A stretch of 64,000 nucleotides of DNA from Persephonella hydrogeniphila (lineage in GTDB: Bacteria; Aquificota; Aquificia; Aquificales; Hydrogenothermaceae), in the NCBI RefSeq assembly GCF_900215515.1, contig NZ_OBEI01000001.1:186001-250000 (forward strand), in the 5' to 3' direction. The stretch's first letter is position 1, and each line of letters opens with the position of its first letter. Position numbers and translations under genes: made by a program. A model generated the notes under the pieces. It was not told the DNA's origin. It saw only the letters and a program-made list of their open reading frames with translations, and made no database searches. Below, one piece after another: positions 8,387 through 17,620 of this stretch.

Positions 8387-9633
8387 TTTTCTTTACCTGA
8401 GGGAATTTTTTCCATTCCTATCCCCCTTTCTAAAACTGCTCTGGTTATGGCAATATTCAGCAAGGATTGGACGTATGTTTCATGGGCATCGGCAAGGGCG
8501 CTTTCTGCTGTAACAAGGGATATTATATCACCTTTACCTACTTTATACTCTCCAAGAGCCTGCTTGTAGTTATGTTCTGCTTCTTTTAAGAGGGTTTTTG
8601 CAACATTCACATTTTTATATGCTGTTTTTAGATCAAGATAGGTACTATACAGGTTCAGTATTATCTGTCTTTTTAACTCTTTTAGTCTGTACCTGTAAGA
8701 TCTTTCATTTTCTCTGGCAGAAAGGTAGTTGTAATACCTTTTTAGACCTTCAAACACAGTCCATGAAAGGCCTACTCTAAAGGTGTTGTAATCTGAAGAA
8801 CCGTATAAAGAACTGTAATCTCTATTTATAGAGTATGACAGGTAGACAGATGGCGTAAAAGAAAGTAAAGACTGTTTTACCTGAAGCTCAGACGCCTTAA
8901 GGTCATACCTGTACTGCTTGAAAATAGGTCTTTTTAAAGCTAACTTTTTAATAGTATCAAAATCAGGGATTTTATCATCCTCAAACTTTACTATAACTGT
9001 AGAGTCAACTTCTGTTTTTCTGTCTATAGGAAAACCTATCAGGCTGTTTAGGTTTGCTATTGATTTTTTGTACTCATTTTCTGCCTGAACAAGCATGTAT
9101 CTCACATTTTCAAGTCTGACCTTTGCTTGCAGGTAATCAGATTTTTTAACGAGACCTAATTTGAGTTTTTTCTTTGCCATATCAAAGTTCTTCTGGGCGG
9201 CTTTTAGCTGAATTTTTCTGAATCTGAGGATCTCTTTATCTGCACAGGCCTGATAGTAAGCTTTTTTTACCTGATAATGTATGTCTAAAAGGGTTTCTTC
9301 AAAATTCTTTTCAAAAGAGCTAAACATAGCTTTTTTTATTCTGTTTATCAGAATATTCTGTCCTGCATTGTAAACTGTCCAATAAAAGGTAAGTGAGTAA
9401 TTTCTTGAAAAGTAATCTTCAGAGTTCCTGTAGCGGCTGTATGTGTAGTCAACAGACACAGAAGGTAAAAAACTACCGTAGCTTGAGATGTAATCGTACC
9501 TGTAAGATCCGAGTGTAGACTTTTGTTGGAGTAAATACGGATGATTTTTTTCTGCCAGTTGGATTGCCTCCTCTACCGTAAGACTGTAAGCCGTACAGAA
9601 AAAGATCAGGAAAAAGGTAAAAATTTTTCTCAT
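8383..9633 (-). CDS. TolC-family outer-membrane efflux channel
   Basis: A 416-residue protein with a cleavable signal peptide (MRKIFTFFLIFFCTAYS) followed by LTVEEAIQLAEKNHP, the classic opening of the TolC/OEP family. Two internally similar halves contain long coiled helices and aromatic beta segments (VDYTYSRYRNSEDYFS; PSVYLSYSINRDYSS). The closing repeat with GEYKVGKGDIISLVTAESAL is a family hallmark. It acts as the outer-membrane exit duct for the MacA-like adaptor and ABC ATPase encoded downstream. It begins one base after the upstream Spy-like gene ends. Confidence 0.9.
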   Translation of the reverse strand: MRKIFTFFLIFFCTAYSLTVEEAIQLAEKNHPYLLQQKSTLGSYRYDYISSYGSFLPSVSVDYTYSRYRNSEDYFSRNYSLTFYWTVYNAGQNILINRIKKAMFSSFEKNFEETLLDIHYQVKKAYYQACADKEILRFRKIQLKAAQKNFDMAKKKLKLGLVKKSDYLQAKVRLENVRYMLVQAENEYKKSIANLNSLIGFPIDRKTEVDSTVIVKFEDDKIPDFDTIKKLALKRPIFKQYRYDLKASELQVKQSLLSFTPSVYLSYSINRDYSSLYGSSDYNTFRVGLSWTVFEGLKRYYNYLSARENERSYRYRLKELKRQIILNLYSTYLDLKTAYKNVNVAKTLLKEAEHNYKQALGEYKVGKGDIISLVTAESALADAHETYVQSLLNIAITRAVLERGIGMEKIPSGKEK

Positions 9634-10110
9634 CTAAATTATGCTCTGTTCTGTGAGATTTTTCAGTTTTTCAAACTGTTCTTTTGTAAGTGCACTCTGT
9701 ATTGTTCTGACTTCTTTTATATTGTAAACAGTCAGTTCAGCTTTTTCTTTGGCTATCTCTATTATCAGATCTTTTATTTTTTTTGAATCTCCTCCATTTA
9801 TAACAAGATCTGAGAGCTGTTTTTCCTTTTCCTGTATTGATTTTGCCAGCTCTTCCATCTTTTTGTAGTACTTGGAATAGAAGCTGTTGATTATTTTTAG
9901 CTGTTCATCAGTGAGACCCAACTCATTTTTATGTTTTTTCAGCACTGGAAGAAAGTTAAATCTTTTTATAAGGAATGCACTGTCCATCCAGTTATCATCA
10001 TTTATGGTGTCTATTGTGATCTGGTTATTTTCTTCCGGTGTTGGTTCCTCCTGAGCAATAGACATACTTCCTACAACTAATACTACCAGCAAAGATAATA
10101 TTATCCTCAA
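9634..10110 (-). CDS. Spy/CpxP-like periplasmic protein (LTxxQ family)
   Basis: A small periplasmic helical protein with two LTxxQ-type motifs, LTDEQLKIINSFY and LTKEQFEKL, as in Spy, CpxP and CnrX-like proteins. Members bind unfolded proteins or metals and often regulate envelope stress or efflux. The mature part is highly charged and helical. I place the start at TTG 10110: AAGGAG lies six bases upstream and the product begins MRIILSLLVVLVVGSMSIAQ, a clean signal peptide. An in-frame ATG at 10137 has no ribosome site and sits only a few bases from a TATAAT box. It is the first gene of the efflux/division operon, so it may sense the stress that the efflux genes answer. Confidence 0.75.
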   Translation of the reverse strand: MRIILSLLVVLVVGSMSIAQEEPTPEENNQITIDTINDDNWMDSAFLIKRFNFLPVLKKHKNELGLTDEQLKIINSFYSKYYKKMEELAKSIQEKEKQLSDLVINGGDSKKIKDLIIEIAKEKAELTVYNIKEVRTIQSALTKEQFEKLKNLTEQSII

Positions 10111-10141
10111 TTTCAACTCCTTAAGTTTTTTTAACATTAAA

Positions 10142-10171
10142 ATTATACTAAAGTTGATAATGGCTTATAAT
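10142..10171. promoter_or_regulatory. Overlapping divergent sigma-70-type promoters between the Spy-like gene and ileS
   Basis: On the plus strand TTATAC (10143-10148) and TATAAT (10166-10171) are 17 bases apart, pointing at ileS. On the minus strand TTATAA (10165-10170) and TATAAT (10142-10147) are also 17 bases apart, pointing at the Spy-like gene. The -35 of each overlaps the -10 of the other, so the two promoters should compete for RNA polymerase. This is pattern matching against the consensus only. Confidence 0.5.
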
Positions 10172-10205
10172 ATTATTTTCTGATAAAAGATTGGAGGTCA
10201 GTCTG

Positions 10206-13049
10206 TTGGATTGGAAAGATACGCTGAATCTGCCTAAAACAGCCTTTCCTATGAAGGGAAACCTTCCTAATAGAGAACCGGAGATACTAAAAAAATGGCA
10301 GGAGCTGAATATTTATGAAAAGTTAAGGAAGGAGAGAAAAGGAAAAGAAAAATATATTCTCCACGACGGTCCTCCGTATGCAAATGGGAATATACATCTG
10401 GGACATGCTTTAAATAAAATTTTGAAGGATATTCTTGTTAAGTACGAGTCTATGAAAGGAAAAGATGCTCCTTTTGTTCCCGGATGGGACTGCCATGGTC
10501 TTCCTATAGAACAGCAGGTAGAAAAACAGCTTCAAAAAGAGAAAAAAAGAAAAGAAGATCTTTCTAAATCACAGTTCAGAAAGCTATGTAGAGAATATGC
10601 CTCTAAGTATGTGGATATACAGAGGGAGGAGTTTATAAGATTAGGGATAATAGGAAACTGGGAAAAACCGTATCTAACGATGAGACCTTCCTATCAGGCT
10701 CAAGAAATAAGGGAGCTTGGGAAGATTTTTAATTCTGGTATAGCTTACAGAGGTAAGAAACCTGTTTACTGGTGTATATACGACAAAACTGCAGAAGCAG
10801 AAGCAGAAGTAGAGTACAAAGATAAAAAAGACCCTTCTATATATGTTTCTTTTGAGCTTGTGGAAAATCCCTTTGGAATAAAAGAAAAGACATACGCTGT
10901 TATATGGACTACAACCCCATGGACACTCCCTGCAAACTTAGGAATAATGGTAAATCCTGAGTTTGATTATGATTTTCTGAGATCAGGAGAAAAAGTTTTT
11001 ATCGTTGCAAAGGAACTTCTGGAAAGCTTTAAAGAAAAAACTGGCATAGAAGGAGAAATAATAAAAACAGTAAAAGGAAGAGAATTAGAGTTTATAGAAT
11101 ACAGACATCCATTCATAGACAGAGTCTCAAAAATATACCTTTCTGAGTTTGTTGAGCTTGGAACAGGTACAGGTCTTGTTCATATGGCTCCCGGGCATGG
11201 TCAGGAAGACTATATCATAGGGCAGAGATATGGTGTTGAGCCATTTGCTCCTGTTGATGACGAAGGAAGATTTACTTCTGAAGCTCCAGAGTTTATACAG
11301 GGATTAAAAGTTTTTGAGGCAAATGAGCCGATTATAGAAAAATTAAAAGAAGTGGGAGCTTTGCTTCACCATGAAGTAGTTGAGCACTCATATCCCCACT
11401 GCTGGAGATGTAAAAATCCTGTAATATTCAGGGCAACTCCCCAGTGGTTTATATCCATGGATGCGATACTTGAAAATGGAAATACACTGAGAGGAGAAGC
11501 TATAAAAGAGATTGAAAGGGTAAAATGGATACCCCATTGGGGAGAGAACAGAATAAAATCAATGGTTGAGAACAGACCTGACTGGTGTATATCAAGACAG
11601 AGAAGCTGGGGTGTTCCTATAGCTGTTTTTTACTGTAAAAAATGCGGGGAAATCATAAAAGATATAGAAGTTTTTGAGCATGTAGCAAAGCTTGTTGAGA
11701 AGGATCCTTATGGTGCTGATATATGGTTTGAAAAAGATCCCCATGAGCTTCTCCCGGAAGGATATAAATGTCCAAAATGTGGCTCACAGGATTTTGAAAA
11801 AGAAGAAGATATCCTTGATGTATGGTTTGATTCAGGTGTTTCCCATGCTGCCGTCTTAAAAACAGGCTTCTGGGATGAACTTAGATGGCCTGCAGATATG
11901 TATCTTGAAGGTTCAGATCAGCACAGAGGATGGTTCCAGTCCTCCCTTCTTGAAGGTGTTGCCTCTTACGGAAGAGCCCCTTATAACAGCGTTCTGACCC
12001 ATGGTTTTATACTTGACGAGAAAGGAAGAAAGATGTCCAAGTCTGAGAGGAATGTTATCCCTCCAGAAAAAGTGATAAAACAGTACGGAGCGGATATACT
12101 CAGACTGTGGGTCGTTTCAGAAGATTATACAGAAGATATAAAGATAGGAATGAACCTGCTTAAAGGAATAGCTGATGATTACAGAAAAATAAGAAATACC
12201 TTTAGATATTTCCTTGGAAATCTATACGATTTTGATCCAGCTAAAGATTATGTTAGATACGAGGATATGTTAGAGATAGATAGATGGATATTATCAAAAC
12301 TGCAGAGGGTTATAGATATAGCCCATTCTTCTTACGGGAATTACAGATTTCACCGCATATATCACGAGATAAAAAGATTTATCATAGTAGACCTATCTGC
12401 TATATATCTGGATATACTAAAGGATAGACTGTATGTTTATGCTCCGGAAACTGTTGAAAGAAAATCTGCCCAGACTGTACTGTACAACCTTTTAACAGGC
12501 TTATCAAAACTTCTTGCTCCTATACTGTCTTTTACAATGGATGAGGTCTGGGATTATGTAAGAAATTTTGATAAAAATGCTAAAGAAAGCATACATCTTG
12601 AAGAGATGCCTGTTGTCAATGAAGATCTGATTAATTCTGAGCTTGAAAGTATATACAAAGAGCTTTTGCTGGTTAGAGATGATGTTTTAAAAGCATTAGA
12701 AGAAGCGAGAAAAGCAGATATAATAAGACATCCATATGAGGCAAAAGTGATTTTAAGCCTGCCTGAGAAATACAGAAAACTTGTTGAAGAGAGAAAAGAC
12801 TGGATTAAATTTTTCTTTACAGTTTCACAGGTGGAACTGTCTGAAAATCCTGAAGGGAAGGTTGTTATAGAAGGAGAAGGAATAAAAGGTTCCAAAGTGG
12901 CTGTTAGAAAAGCTGAAGGTGAAAAATGTCCAAGATGCTGGATTTATGATGTATCTGTTGGGAAAAATGGTCAACCTGTCTGTGACAGATGTATGGAACA
13001 ACTAAGAATCATGAATATAGATATAAATCAAATAGAGGAGGTCAGATGA
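10206..13049 (+). CDS. ileS: Isoleucyl-tRNA synthetase
   Basis: A 947-residue class I aminoacyl-tRNA synthetase that charges tRNA-Ile. The HIGH motif appears as HLGH in PPYANGNIHLGHALN and the KMSKS motif is intact at residues 609-613. The editing (CP1) domain is present, with TTTPWTLPAN. The C-terminal zinc finger has CPRC and CDRC. I prefer TTG at 10206 because GGAGGT lies seven bases upstream and the protein then begins like other IleS (M-DWKDTLNLPKT); an upstream in-frame TTG at 10191 would overlap that site. The gene overlaps the HU gene as ATGA. Confidence 0.97.
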   Translation: MDWKDTLNLPKTAFPMKGNLPNREPEILKKWQELNIYEKLRKERKGKEKYILHDGPPYANGNIHLGHALNKILKDILVKYESMKGKDAPFVPGWDCHGLPIEQQVEKQLQKEKKRKEDLSKSQFRKLCREYASKYVDIQREEFIRLGIIGNWEKPYLTMRPSYQAQEIRELGKIFNSGIAYRGKKPVYWCIYDKTAEAEAEVEYKDKKDPSIYVSFELVENPFGIKEKTYAVIWTTTPWTLPANLGIMVNPEFDYDFLRSGEKVFIVAKELLESFKEKTGIEGEIIKTVKGRELEFIEYRHPFIDRVSKIYLSEFVELGTGTGLVHMAPGHGQEDYIIGQRYGVEPFAPVDDEGRFTSEAPEFIQGLKVFEANEPIIEKLKEVGALLHHEVVEHSYPHCWRCKNPVIFRATPQWFISMDAILENGNTLRGEAIKEIERVKWIPHWGENRIKSMVENRPDWCISRQRSWGVPIAVFYCKKCGEIIKDIEVFEHVAKLVEKDPYGADIWFEKDPHELLPEGYKCPKCGSQDFEKEEDILDVWFDSGVSHAAVLKTGFWDELRWPADMYLEGSDQHRGWFQSSLLEGVASYGRAPYNSVLTHGFILDEKGRKMSKSERNVIPPEKVIKQYGADILRLWVVSEDYTEDIKIGMNLLKGIADDYRKIRNTFRYFLGNLYDFDPAKDYVRYEDMLEIDRWILSKLQRVIDIAHSSYGNYRFHRIYHEIKRFIIVDLSAIYLDILKDRLYVYAPETVERKSAQTVLYNLLTGLSKLLAPILSFTMDEVWDYVRNFDKNAKESIHLEEMPVVNEDLINSELESIYKELLLVRDDVLKALEEARKADIIRHPYEAKVILSLPEKYRKLVEERKDWIKFFFTVSQVELSENPEGKVVIEGEGIKGSKVAVRKAEGEKCPRCWIYDVSVGKNGQPVCDRCMEQLRIMNIDINQIEEVR

Positions 13050-13336
13050 AAAAATCAGAGCTTATAGAAATGCTTCAGGATGAGTTTCCTGAGATAGACA
13101 GAAAAACAATAATTAATATTGTAAACGGGACTTTTGAAGCTATGATTGAAGCCCTTTCAGAAGGTGAAAAAATAGAGATAAGAGGTCTCGGGACATTCAA
13201 GGTAAAATCCAGACCGGCAAAGATAGCAAGAAACCCTAAAACGGGAGAAAAAATTAAAGTCCCTCCAAAAAAAGTAGTCCATTTCAAAATAGGCAAAGTA
13301 CTGAAGGCTAAACTCAACTCGAAGGCTGGGGTTTAA
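13046..13336 (+). CDS. HU/IHF-family DNA-binding protein
   Basis: A 96-residue histone-like protein. The core GEKIEIRGLGTFKVK and the beta-arm region RPAKIARNPKTGEKIKVP, with the conserved RNPKTG tip, mark the HU/IHF family that bends DNA and compacts the nucleoid. The ATG at 13046 overlaps the ileS stop and follows GAGGAGG, so a longer in-frame extension upstream is not real. The choice between HU homodimer and IHF subunit cannot be made from this window. The stop lies inside a hairpin shared with the convergent mnmG gene. Confidence 0.93.
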   Translation: MKKSELIEMLQDEFPEIDRKTIINIVNGTFEAMIEALSEGEKIEIRGLGTFKVKSRPAKIARNPKTGEKIKVPPKKVVHFKIGKVLKAKLNSKAGV

Positions 13337-13355
13337 TTCTCCCCAACCTTTGTTC
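13322..13355. terminator. Bidirectional terminator between the HU gene and mnmG
   Basis: AAGGCTGGGG (13322-13331) and CCCCAACCTT (13341-13350) form a ten-pair stem with one C-A mismatch and a nine-base loop. A T-rich run follows on the plus strand (TGTTCTTTT). The stem spans the stop codons of both convergent genes, which themselves overlap by four bases. Confidence 0.7.
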
Positions 13356-15201
13356 TTTTAATTTTTTCAAGGTAGATCATAATAGCTGTTATAGCTGCAG
13401 GTGTAATACCTTCCAGTCTTGCAGCATGTCCCAGTGTTATAGGTCTGGCTTTTGATAATTTCTGGACAACTTCTTTGGTGAGTCCAGGTATCTTTGAGTA
13501 ATCTATATCATCAGGCAGTTTGATATTTTCTAAATGCCTCATCTTTTCATTCATCTTTCTTTCTCTTTCAAAATAACCTGAGTATTTAACATTAATATCT
13601 ACCTCTTCCTGTATGTAGTTCTTATCTGGTAGATCAGCTCCGTATTTTTCAAGATCTTTGACGTGTATATCAGACCTTTTTAAAAGTTCAATTACCTTTA
13701 CACCTTTTCCGTTTATCTTTATTTTTTCCTGCTTGTATCTTTCCAGCCAGTATTTTATCTCTTCTTCTATATCTTTTACAAACCTGTACTGTTCTTCTGT
13801 AATCATTCCAAGATCATAAGCTTTTTTGTAAAGCCTTAGTACAGGGTTGTCCTGCCTGAGATGTAATCTGTACTCTGATCTTGATGTAAAAAGTCTATAT
13901 GGCTCTATCACACCTTTTGTCGTCAGGTCATCTATCATAACACCAATGTACGCTTCGTCCCTTCTGATATAAAACGGTTCTTTCCCGAAAGCTCTTAAAG
14001 CGGCATTTATCCCAGCTACAATTCCCTGTCCCGCTGCCTCTTCATAACCTGTAGTACCGTTAAAATTTCCTGCATGATAAAGACCTTTTATCTTTTTTGT
14101 TTCAAGAGTAGGATAAAGCTCTGTAGGGGGGACTATATCGTACTCTATGGCATAGGCTGGCTTTAAAAGAATAACATTTTCAAGCCCCGGAATAGATCTG
14201 TACATCTCCCACTGAACTTCTTCAGGTAAAGATGTGGAAAGCCCGTTAGGATAAATACTTATACCATCTTTTGTCTCCGGTTCAAGCCATACTGTATGTC
14301 TTTCTTTGTTTTCAAATTTAACTATTTTGTCTTCTATAGAAGGGCAGTATCTGGGACCGATACCCTTTATAGCACCTCCATATAAAGCAGTCCTGTGAAG
14401 ATTCTCTCTTATTATTTTGTGGGTTTCTGGAGTTGTGTATGTGATGTAGCACGGTATCTGCTTTTTCTGTCCTTCTTTAAACCAGTATGAGCCGTAAGGC
14501 TCCGTCCAGAAGGAAAACTTTGGTGGTGGCTCATCTCCTGGAGCCTCTTCAAGACCTGAGAAATCTATACTTCTTTTATCAAGCCTTGCAGGTGTTCCTG
14601 TCTTAAATCTCTGGAGGGGAAATCCTGCTCTCCTGTAAAAATCAGGGAGTTTATTTGATGGTTTTTCTCCCATCCTCCCTGCTGGAATCTGTTTGTCTCC
14701 TATATGTATTACTCCTTCTAAGAATGTTCCTGTAGTAACAACAACAGATTTTGTTTTTATTTTTATCTTTCCATCTACTTCCACACCTTCAATCTCATTC
14801 CTGTTCTTCTTCAAGAATATATCTGTTGCTTCACCTTCTATTAATGTCAGGTTTTCTGTGTTCGAAACCCTGTTGACCATATATTTTCTGTACTCTTCTT
14901 TATCAGCCTGTGCCCTTGGTGAACGAACGGCAGGTCCTTTCCTTGTATTTAATGTTTTGTACTGAATTCCCGTTGCATCTATAGCTTTTCCCATCTCACC
15001 CCCAAAGGCATCAATCTCCCTGACAACAATACCCTTTGCTATTCCACCAATTGCAGGATTACATGGCATGAGACCTATTTTCTCTTTGTCAAGGGTTATC
15101 AGGGCGGTTTTTGCCCCTAACTTTGCAGAGGCAAGAGCTGCCTCAATACCAGCGTGTCCTCCACCTATTACTACAACATCAAATTCTGCGTCGTAAATCA
15201 T
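13333..15201 (-). CDS. mnmG: tRNA uridine-34 carboxymethylaminomethyl-modification enzyme MnmG
   Basis: A 622-residue FAD protein that, with MnmE, installs the cmnm5 group on wobble U34 of certain tRNAs. The N-terminus has the dinucleotide-binding motif VIGGGHAGIEAALASA. Other family hallmarks are CNPAIGGIAKG, GTFLEGVIHIG, GRMGEKPS, the GLYHAGNFNGTTGYEEAAGQG segment and the C-terminal MnmE/tRNA-binding helices (SKARPITLGHAARLEGITPAA). The length matches the family. It is the last gene of a minus-strand group after the DUF501 and diguanylate cyclase genes, with a 55-base gap that may hold its own promoter. Confidence 0.97.
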   Translation of the reverse strand: MIYDAEFDVVVIGGGHAGIEAALASAKLGAKTALITLDKEKIGLMPCNPAIGGIAKGIVVREIDAFGGEMGKAIDATGIQYKTLNTRKGPAVRSPRAQADKEEYRKYMVNRVSNTENLTLIEGEATDIFLKKNRNEIEGVEVDGKIKIKTKSVVVTTGTFLEGVIHIGDKQIPAGRMGEKPSNKLPDFYRRAGFPLQRFKTGTPARLDKRSIDFSGLEEAPGDEPPPKFSFWTEPYGSYWFKEGQKKQIPCYITYTTPETHKIIRENLHRTALYGGAIKGIGPRYCPSIEDKIVKFENKERHTVWLEPETKDGISIYPNGLSTSLPEEVQWEMYRSIPGLENVILLKPAYAIEYDIVPPTELYPTLETKKIKGLYHAGNFNGTTGYEEAAGQGIVAGINAALRAFGKEPFYIRRDEAYIGVMIDDLTTKGVIEPYRLFTSRSEYRLHLRQDNPVLRLYKKAYDLGMITEEQYRFVKDIEEEIKYWLERYKQEKIKINGKGVKVIELLKRSDIHVKDLEKYGADLPDKNYIQEEVDINVKYSGYFERERKMNEKMRHLENIKLPDDIDYSKIPGLTKEVVQKLSKARPITLGHAARLEGITPAAITAIMIYLEKIKRTKVGEN

Positions 15202-15256
15202 TCCTACCTCTGTTGATTTTCTTTAGGGAAAAATAATATATGAAACAGGAGATTTA

Positions 15257-15688
15257 TTACAACTTATTTATTTCTTTTAAAACCCATTCTCCGATGGGAT
15301 TTTCAAACTCAGGATCTCCAAGGTGGTATGCAGTCCATAAATGCAGACATTTTACTTTAAATGGTTTCTGATTGTAGCTTTCTATTCCGCCAATCCCTGT
15401 GTTAAGAAGCTTTTTAATGATATATTCTGGATATTCTTTTTCTTCAAGAAATTTTTTTCTTCTTTCAATCTCTTTTTTGTGGAGAGAGATAAAAAACCGG
15501 AACAGTTTTTCATCATTTGTTACCTTTTTTTCCCATTTTTGTATCCATCCCTTTTCCTCAAGTCTTGATATTTTTTTTCTAAGCTCTTTATCTAAAATCC
15601 AGAATCTTGTAGGTTGAGGGATAAAGATTTTTTTCTTCTTATCAAATATAACAGGAGGGTTTTCTACTACTTTATCAGTACTCTTCAT
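15257..15688 (-). CDS. DUF501-family protein
   Basis: A 143-residue soluble protein. The segment VKCLHLWTAYHLGDPEFENP followed by IGEWV matches the C-terminal hallmark of DUF501 (KCLH....A..L...NP.G..V), and the N-terminal part (PTRFWILDKELRKKISRLEEKGW) matches its PT..WL...L...VSRLE..G pattern. DUF501 has no established biochemical role that I know of; in other bacteria it often sits near ppx/gppA or eno, which is not the case here. Its start overlaps the end of the diguanylate cyclase gene by 14 bases, so the two are translationally coupled. Confidence 0.75.
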   Translation of the reverse strand: MKSTDKVVENPPVIFDKKKKIFIPQPTRFWILDKELRKKISRLEEKGWIQKWEKKVTNDEKLFRFFISLHKKEIERRKKFLEEKEYPEYIIKKLLNTGIGGIESYNQKPFKVKCLHLWTAYHLGDPEFENPIGEWVLKEINKL

Positions 15689-17522
15689 TCTCCCACATCT
15701 CGTGCTGAAATCTTACAACCCTGTTTCTTCCCTCTTCTTTTGCTCTATAAAGGGCTATATCTGCGTATTTTATACACTGCCAGAACTTGTCAGAGTCAAC
15801 AGGAAATTCACTGACACCAATACTGACTGTTTTTTTGAGAGAAACTCCTTCTGCAGATATTGTGCTTTGCTCAACTTTTTCCCTTATTTTTTCAGCGATC
15901 TTTTCTGCATCACCTTTATGCACATCAATAGCGATAACAAGAAACTCTTCTCCTCCGTATCTGACGACAATATCAGACTGTCTTACATTGCTTTTTATAA
16001 TAGAAGCTACCTTTTTAAGAACAGCATCTCCTACAGTATGTCCGTACTGGTCATTTACCTGTTTAAAGTAATCCACATCAATCATAAGTATACCTACTAC
16101 TATATTCTTTCTTAAGGCATAAGCTGTTATTTTTGGTCCAAGTTCCTCTAAAAATCTTCTGTTGTATACACCTGTAAGCTGGTCTATAAGGGACTGTTTC
16201 CTTAGTTTTTCCATGTAAGATTTAGCTTCAATAACAGGCGCAACTTCCCTGAGATAGGCTTCTATGAATGGCATTTTCTGTTTTATCTCTTCTTTTTCTT
16301 CTTTAGAGTAGACAAGCTGAAGAATTATACCTACCCTTCCTCCAACATAAATAGGAATGCATGAAAACAGTTCTTCAGCTTCTCCATCTTCACAGTTTAT
16401 AAAATTAGGACATACACATGCGTATTCTTCAGATATTACTTCCGAGCCTGTTCTTTTTACACGGCATTTGTCTGCATTAGAAAACACAATCTCTTTGCAC
16501 CACTTTACAGACTCATCAATATCTATCAGTCTATTCTTTTCGTAATCAACTTCGTAAATAGAGTATTTTTTTATTTTCATATCCCTCATCAGTTTTCTCA
16601 GTCTCATGTATATATCTTCTTTTGAGGCATCTTTTTCTACTATTTTTTTCAGATTGTATATTTTGACAAGCTCATCGACTATACGGTATGTATCTTTCAG
16701 GGCGTTTGTAGACTTACCGGGAGTTTCCCCTATAAGATATGAAACCTTTTTCTCTATAGAGGTTAATGTGTTACACAGCTTGTCCATTGTTTCATTGTAT
16801 GTGTCTGCCACTTCCTTTGCTTCGTCATTTGTGTTAATAAACACTCTTTTTGTAAAATCTCCCTCTCTGGCTCTCGACAGCCCTTTTTTCAGTCTGGAGA
16901 AAAACTCTGTGTATGGCTGGAAGAATCTTATTATCACAAATATTGTTGCTATAAAAATGATAAGAGATACTATCGAAGTTCCAAGCAGATTTTGAAGAGA
17001 AGAAGCTCTTATTTCTGTAAGATCTGTTTTTATATAAATAGCTCCCAAAACATCGCCAGCATCTACATTATGGCATTTAAGACAGTCTATTTTCCCTTTA
17101 GGAACAGCTTTGTAAGGTATTATTAAAATGTAGCTTACTTTATCTATACTTTCTTCAAGTTTTTCAAAGGGTTTTCCTGTTTCTAACACCATTTTTTCTT
17201 CAGGCGATCTTATCTGTTCGTAAGGATTCCCTTTTCCAAACTGTTTTATGACTTTTTCTCCTCTTATTACCCTTATCTCCTCGATATTTCTTTTATTCAT
17301 CCGGATATTCTTCAGGAATATCTCCCTTTTATCTATCTGTCCTATATCCATGAGTGTCGTAAGGGAGTCCCTTACCATCTCAGCAACGATACCTGACTGA
17401 TTTTTTGCGTGGTAGATGTTTATCTCCCTGAAACTTTTATATTCCAGTATCTGGTTGATAATAAATAGAATGACAAGAAGGAGGCCTACCCTTATAAGTA
17501 GTCTTGTTCTTATAGATTTCAT
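15675..17522 (-). CDS. Membrane diguanylate cyclase with c-type heme motif and Cys-rich GAF-like domain
   Basis: A 615-residue sensor. The N-terminal membrane helix (residues 8-26) and a second at 180-200 bracket a periplasmic domain carrying CLKCH (147-151), a c-type heme attachment motif. A HAMP-like linker follows, then a GAF-like region with six cysteines (342, 353, 369, 371, 377, 388). The GGDEF domain is intact, with GGEEF at 523-527 and the metal-binding LMIDVDYFKQVND, so it should make c-di-GMP from two GTP. The heme motif in a DUF3365-like sensor suggests redox or gas sensing; the cysteines could bind metal or a cluster. Those ligand roles are inference. It heads the operon with DUF501 and mnmG. 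Confidence 0.85.
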   Translation of the reverse strand: MKSIRTRLLIRVGLLLVILFIINQILEYKSFREINIYHAKNQSGIVAEMVRDSLTTLMDIGQIDKREIFLKNIRMNKRNIEEIRVIRGEKVIKQFGKGNPYEQIRSPEEKMVLETGKPFEKLEESIDKVSYILIIPYKAVPKGKIDCLKCHNVDAGDVLGAIYIKTDLTEIRASSLQNLLGTSIVSLIIFIATIFVIIRFFQPYTEFFSRLKKGLSRAREGDFTKRVFINTNDEAKEVADTYNETMDKLCNTLTSIEKKVSYLIGETPGKSTNALKDTYRIVDELVKIYNLKKIVEKDASKEDIYMRLRKLMRDMKIKKYSIYEVDYEKNRLIDIDESVKWCKEIVFSNADKCRVKRTGSEVISEEYACVCPNFINCEDGEAEELFSCIPIYVGGRVGIILQLVYSKEEKEEIKQKMPFIEAYLREVAPVIEAKSYMEKLRKQSLIDQLTGVYNRRFLEELGPKITAYALRKNIVVGILMIDVDYFKQVNDQYGHTVGDAVLKKVASIIKSNVRQSDIVVRYGGEEFLVIAIDVHKGDAEKIAEKIREKVEQSTISAEGVSLKKTVSIGVSEFPVDSDKFWQCIKYADIALYRAKEEGRNRVVRFQHEMWENEEY

Positions 17523-17620
17523 CTATTCTCCAAAATATAAGCTTATATATTTTATATTTTCGATTTAAGCGTATATTTAATTAAAATTTTATATAATTTT
17601 TTAAAAAGCAAGGAGTTTTG

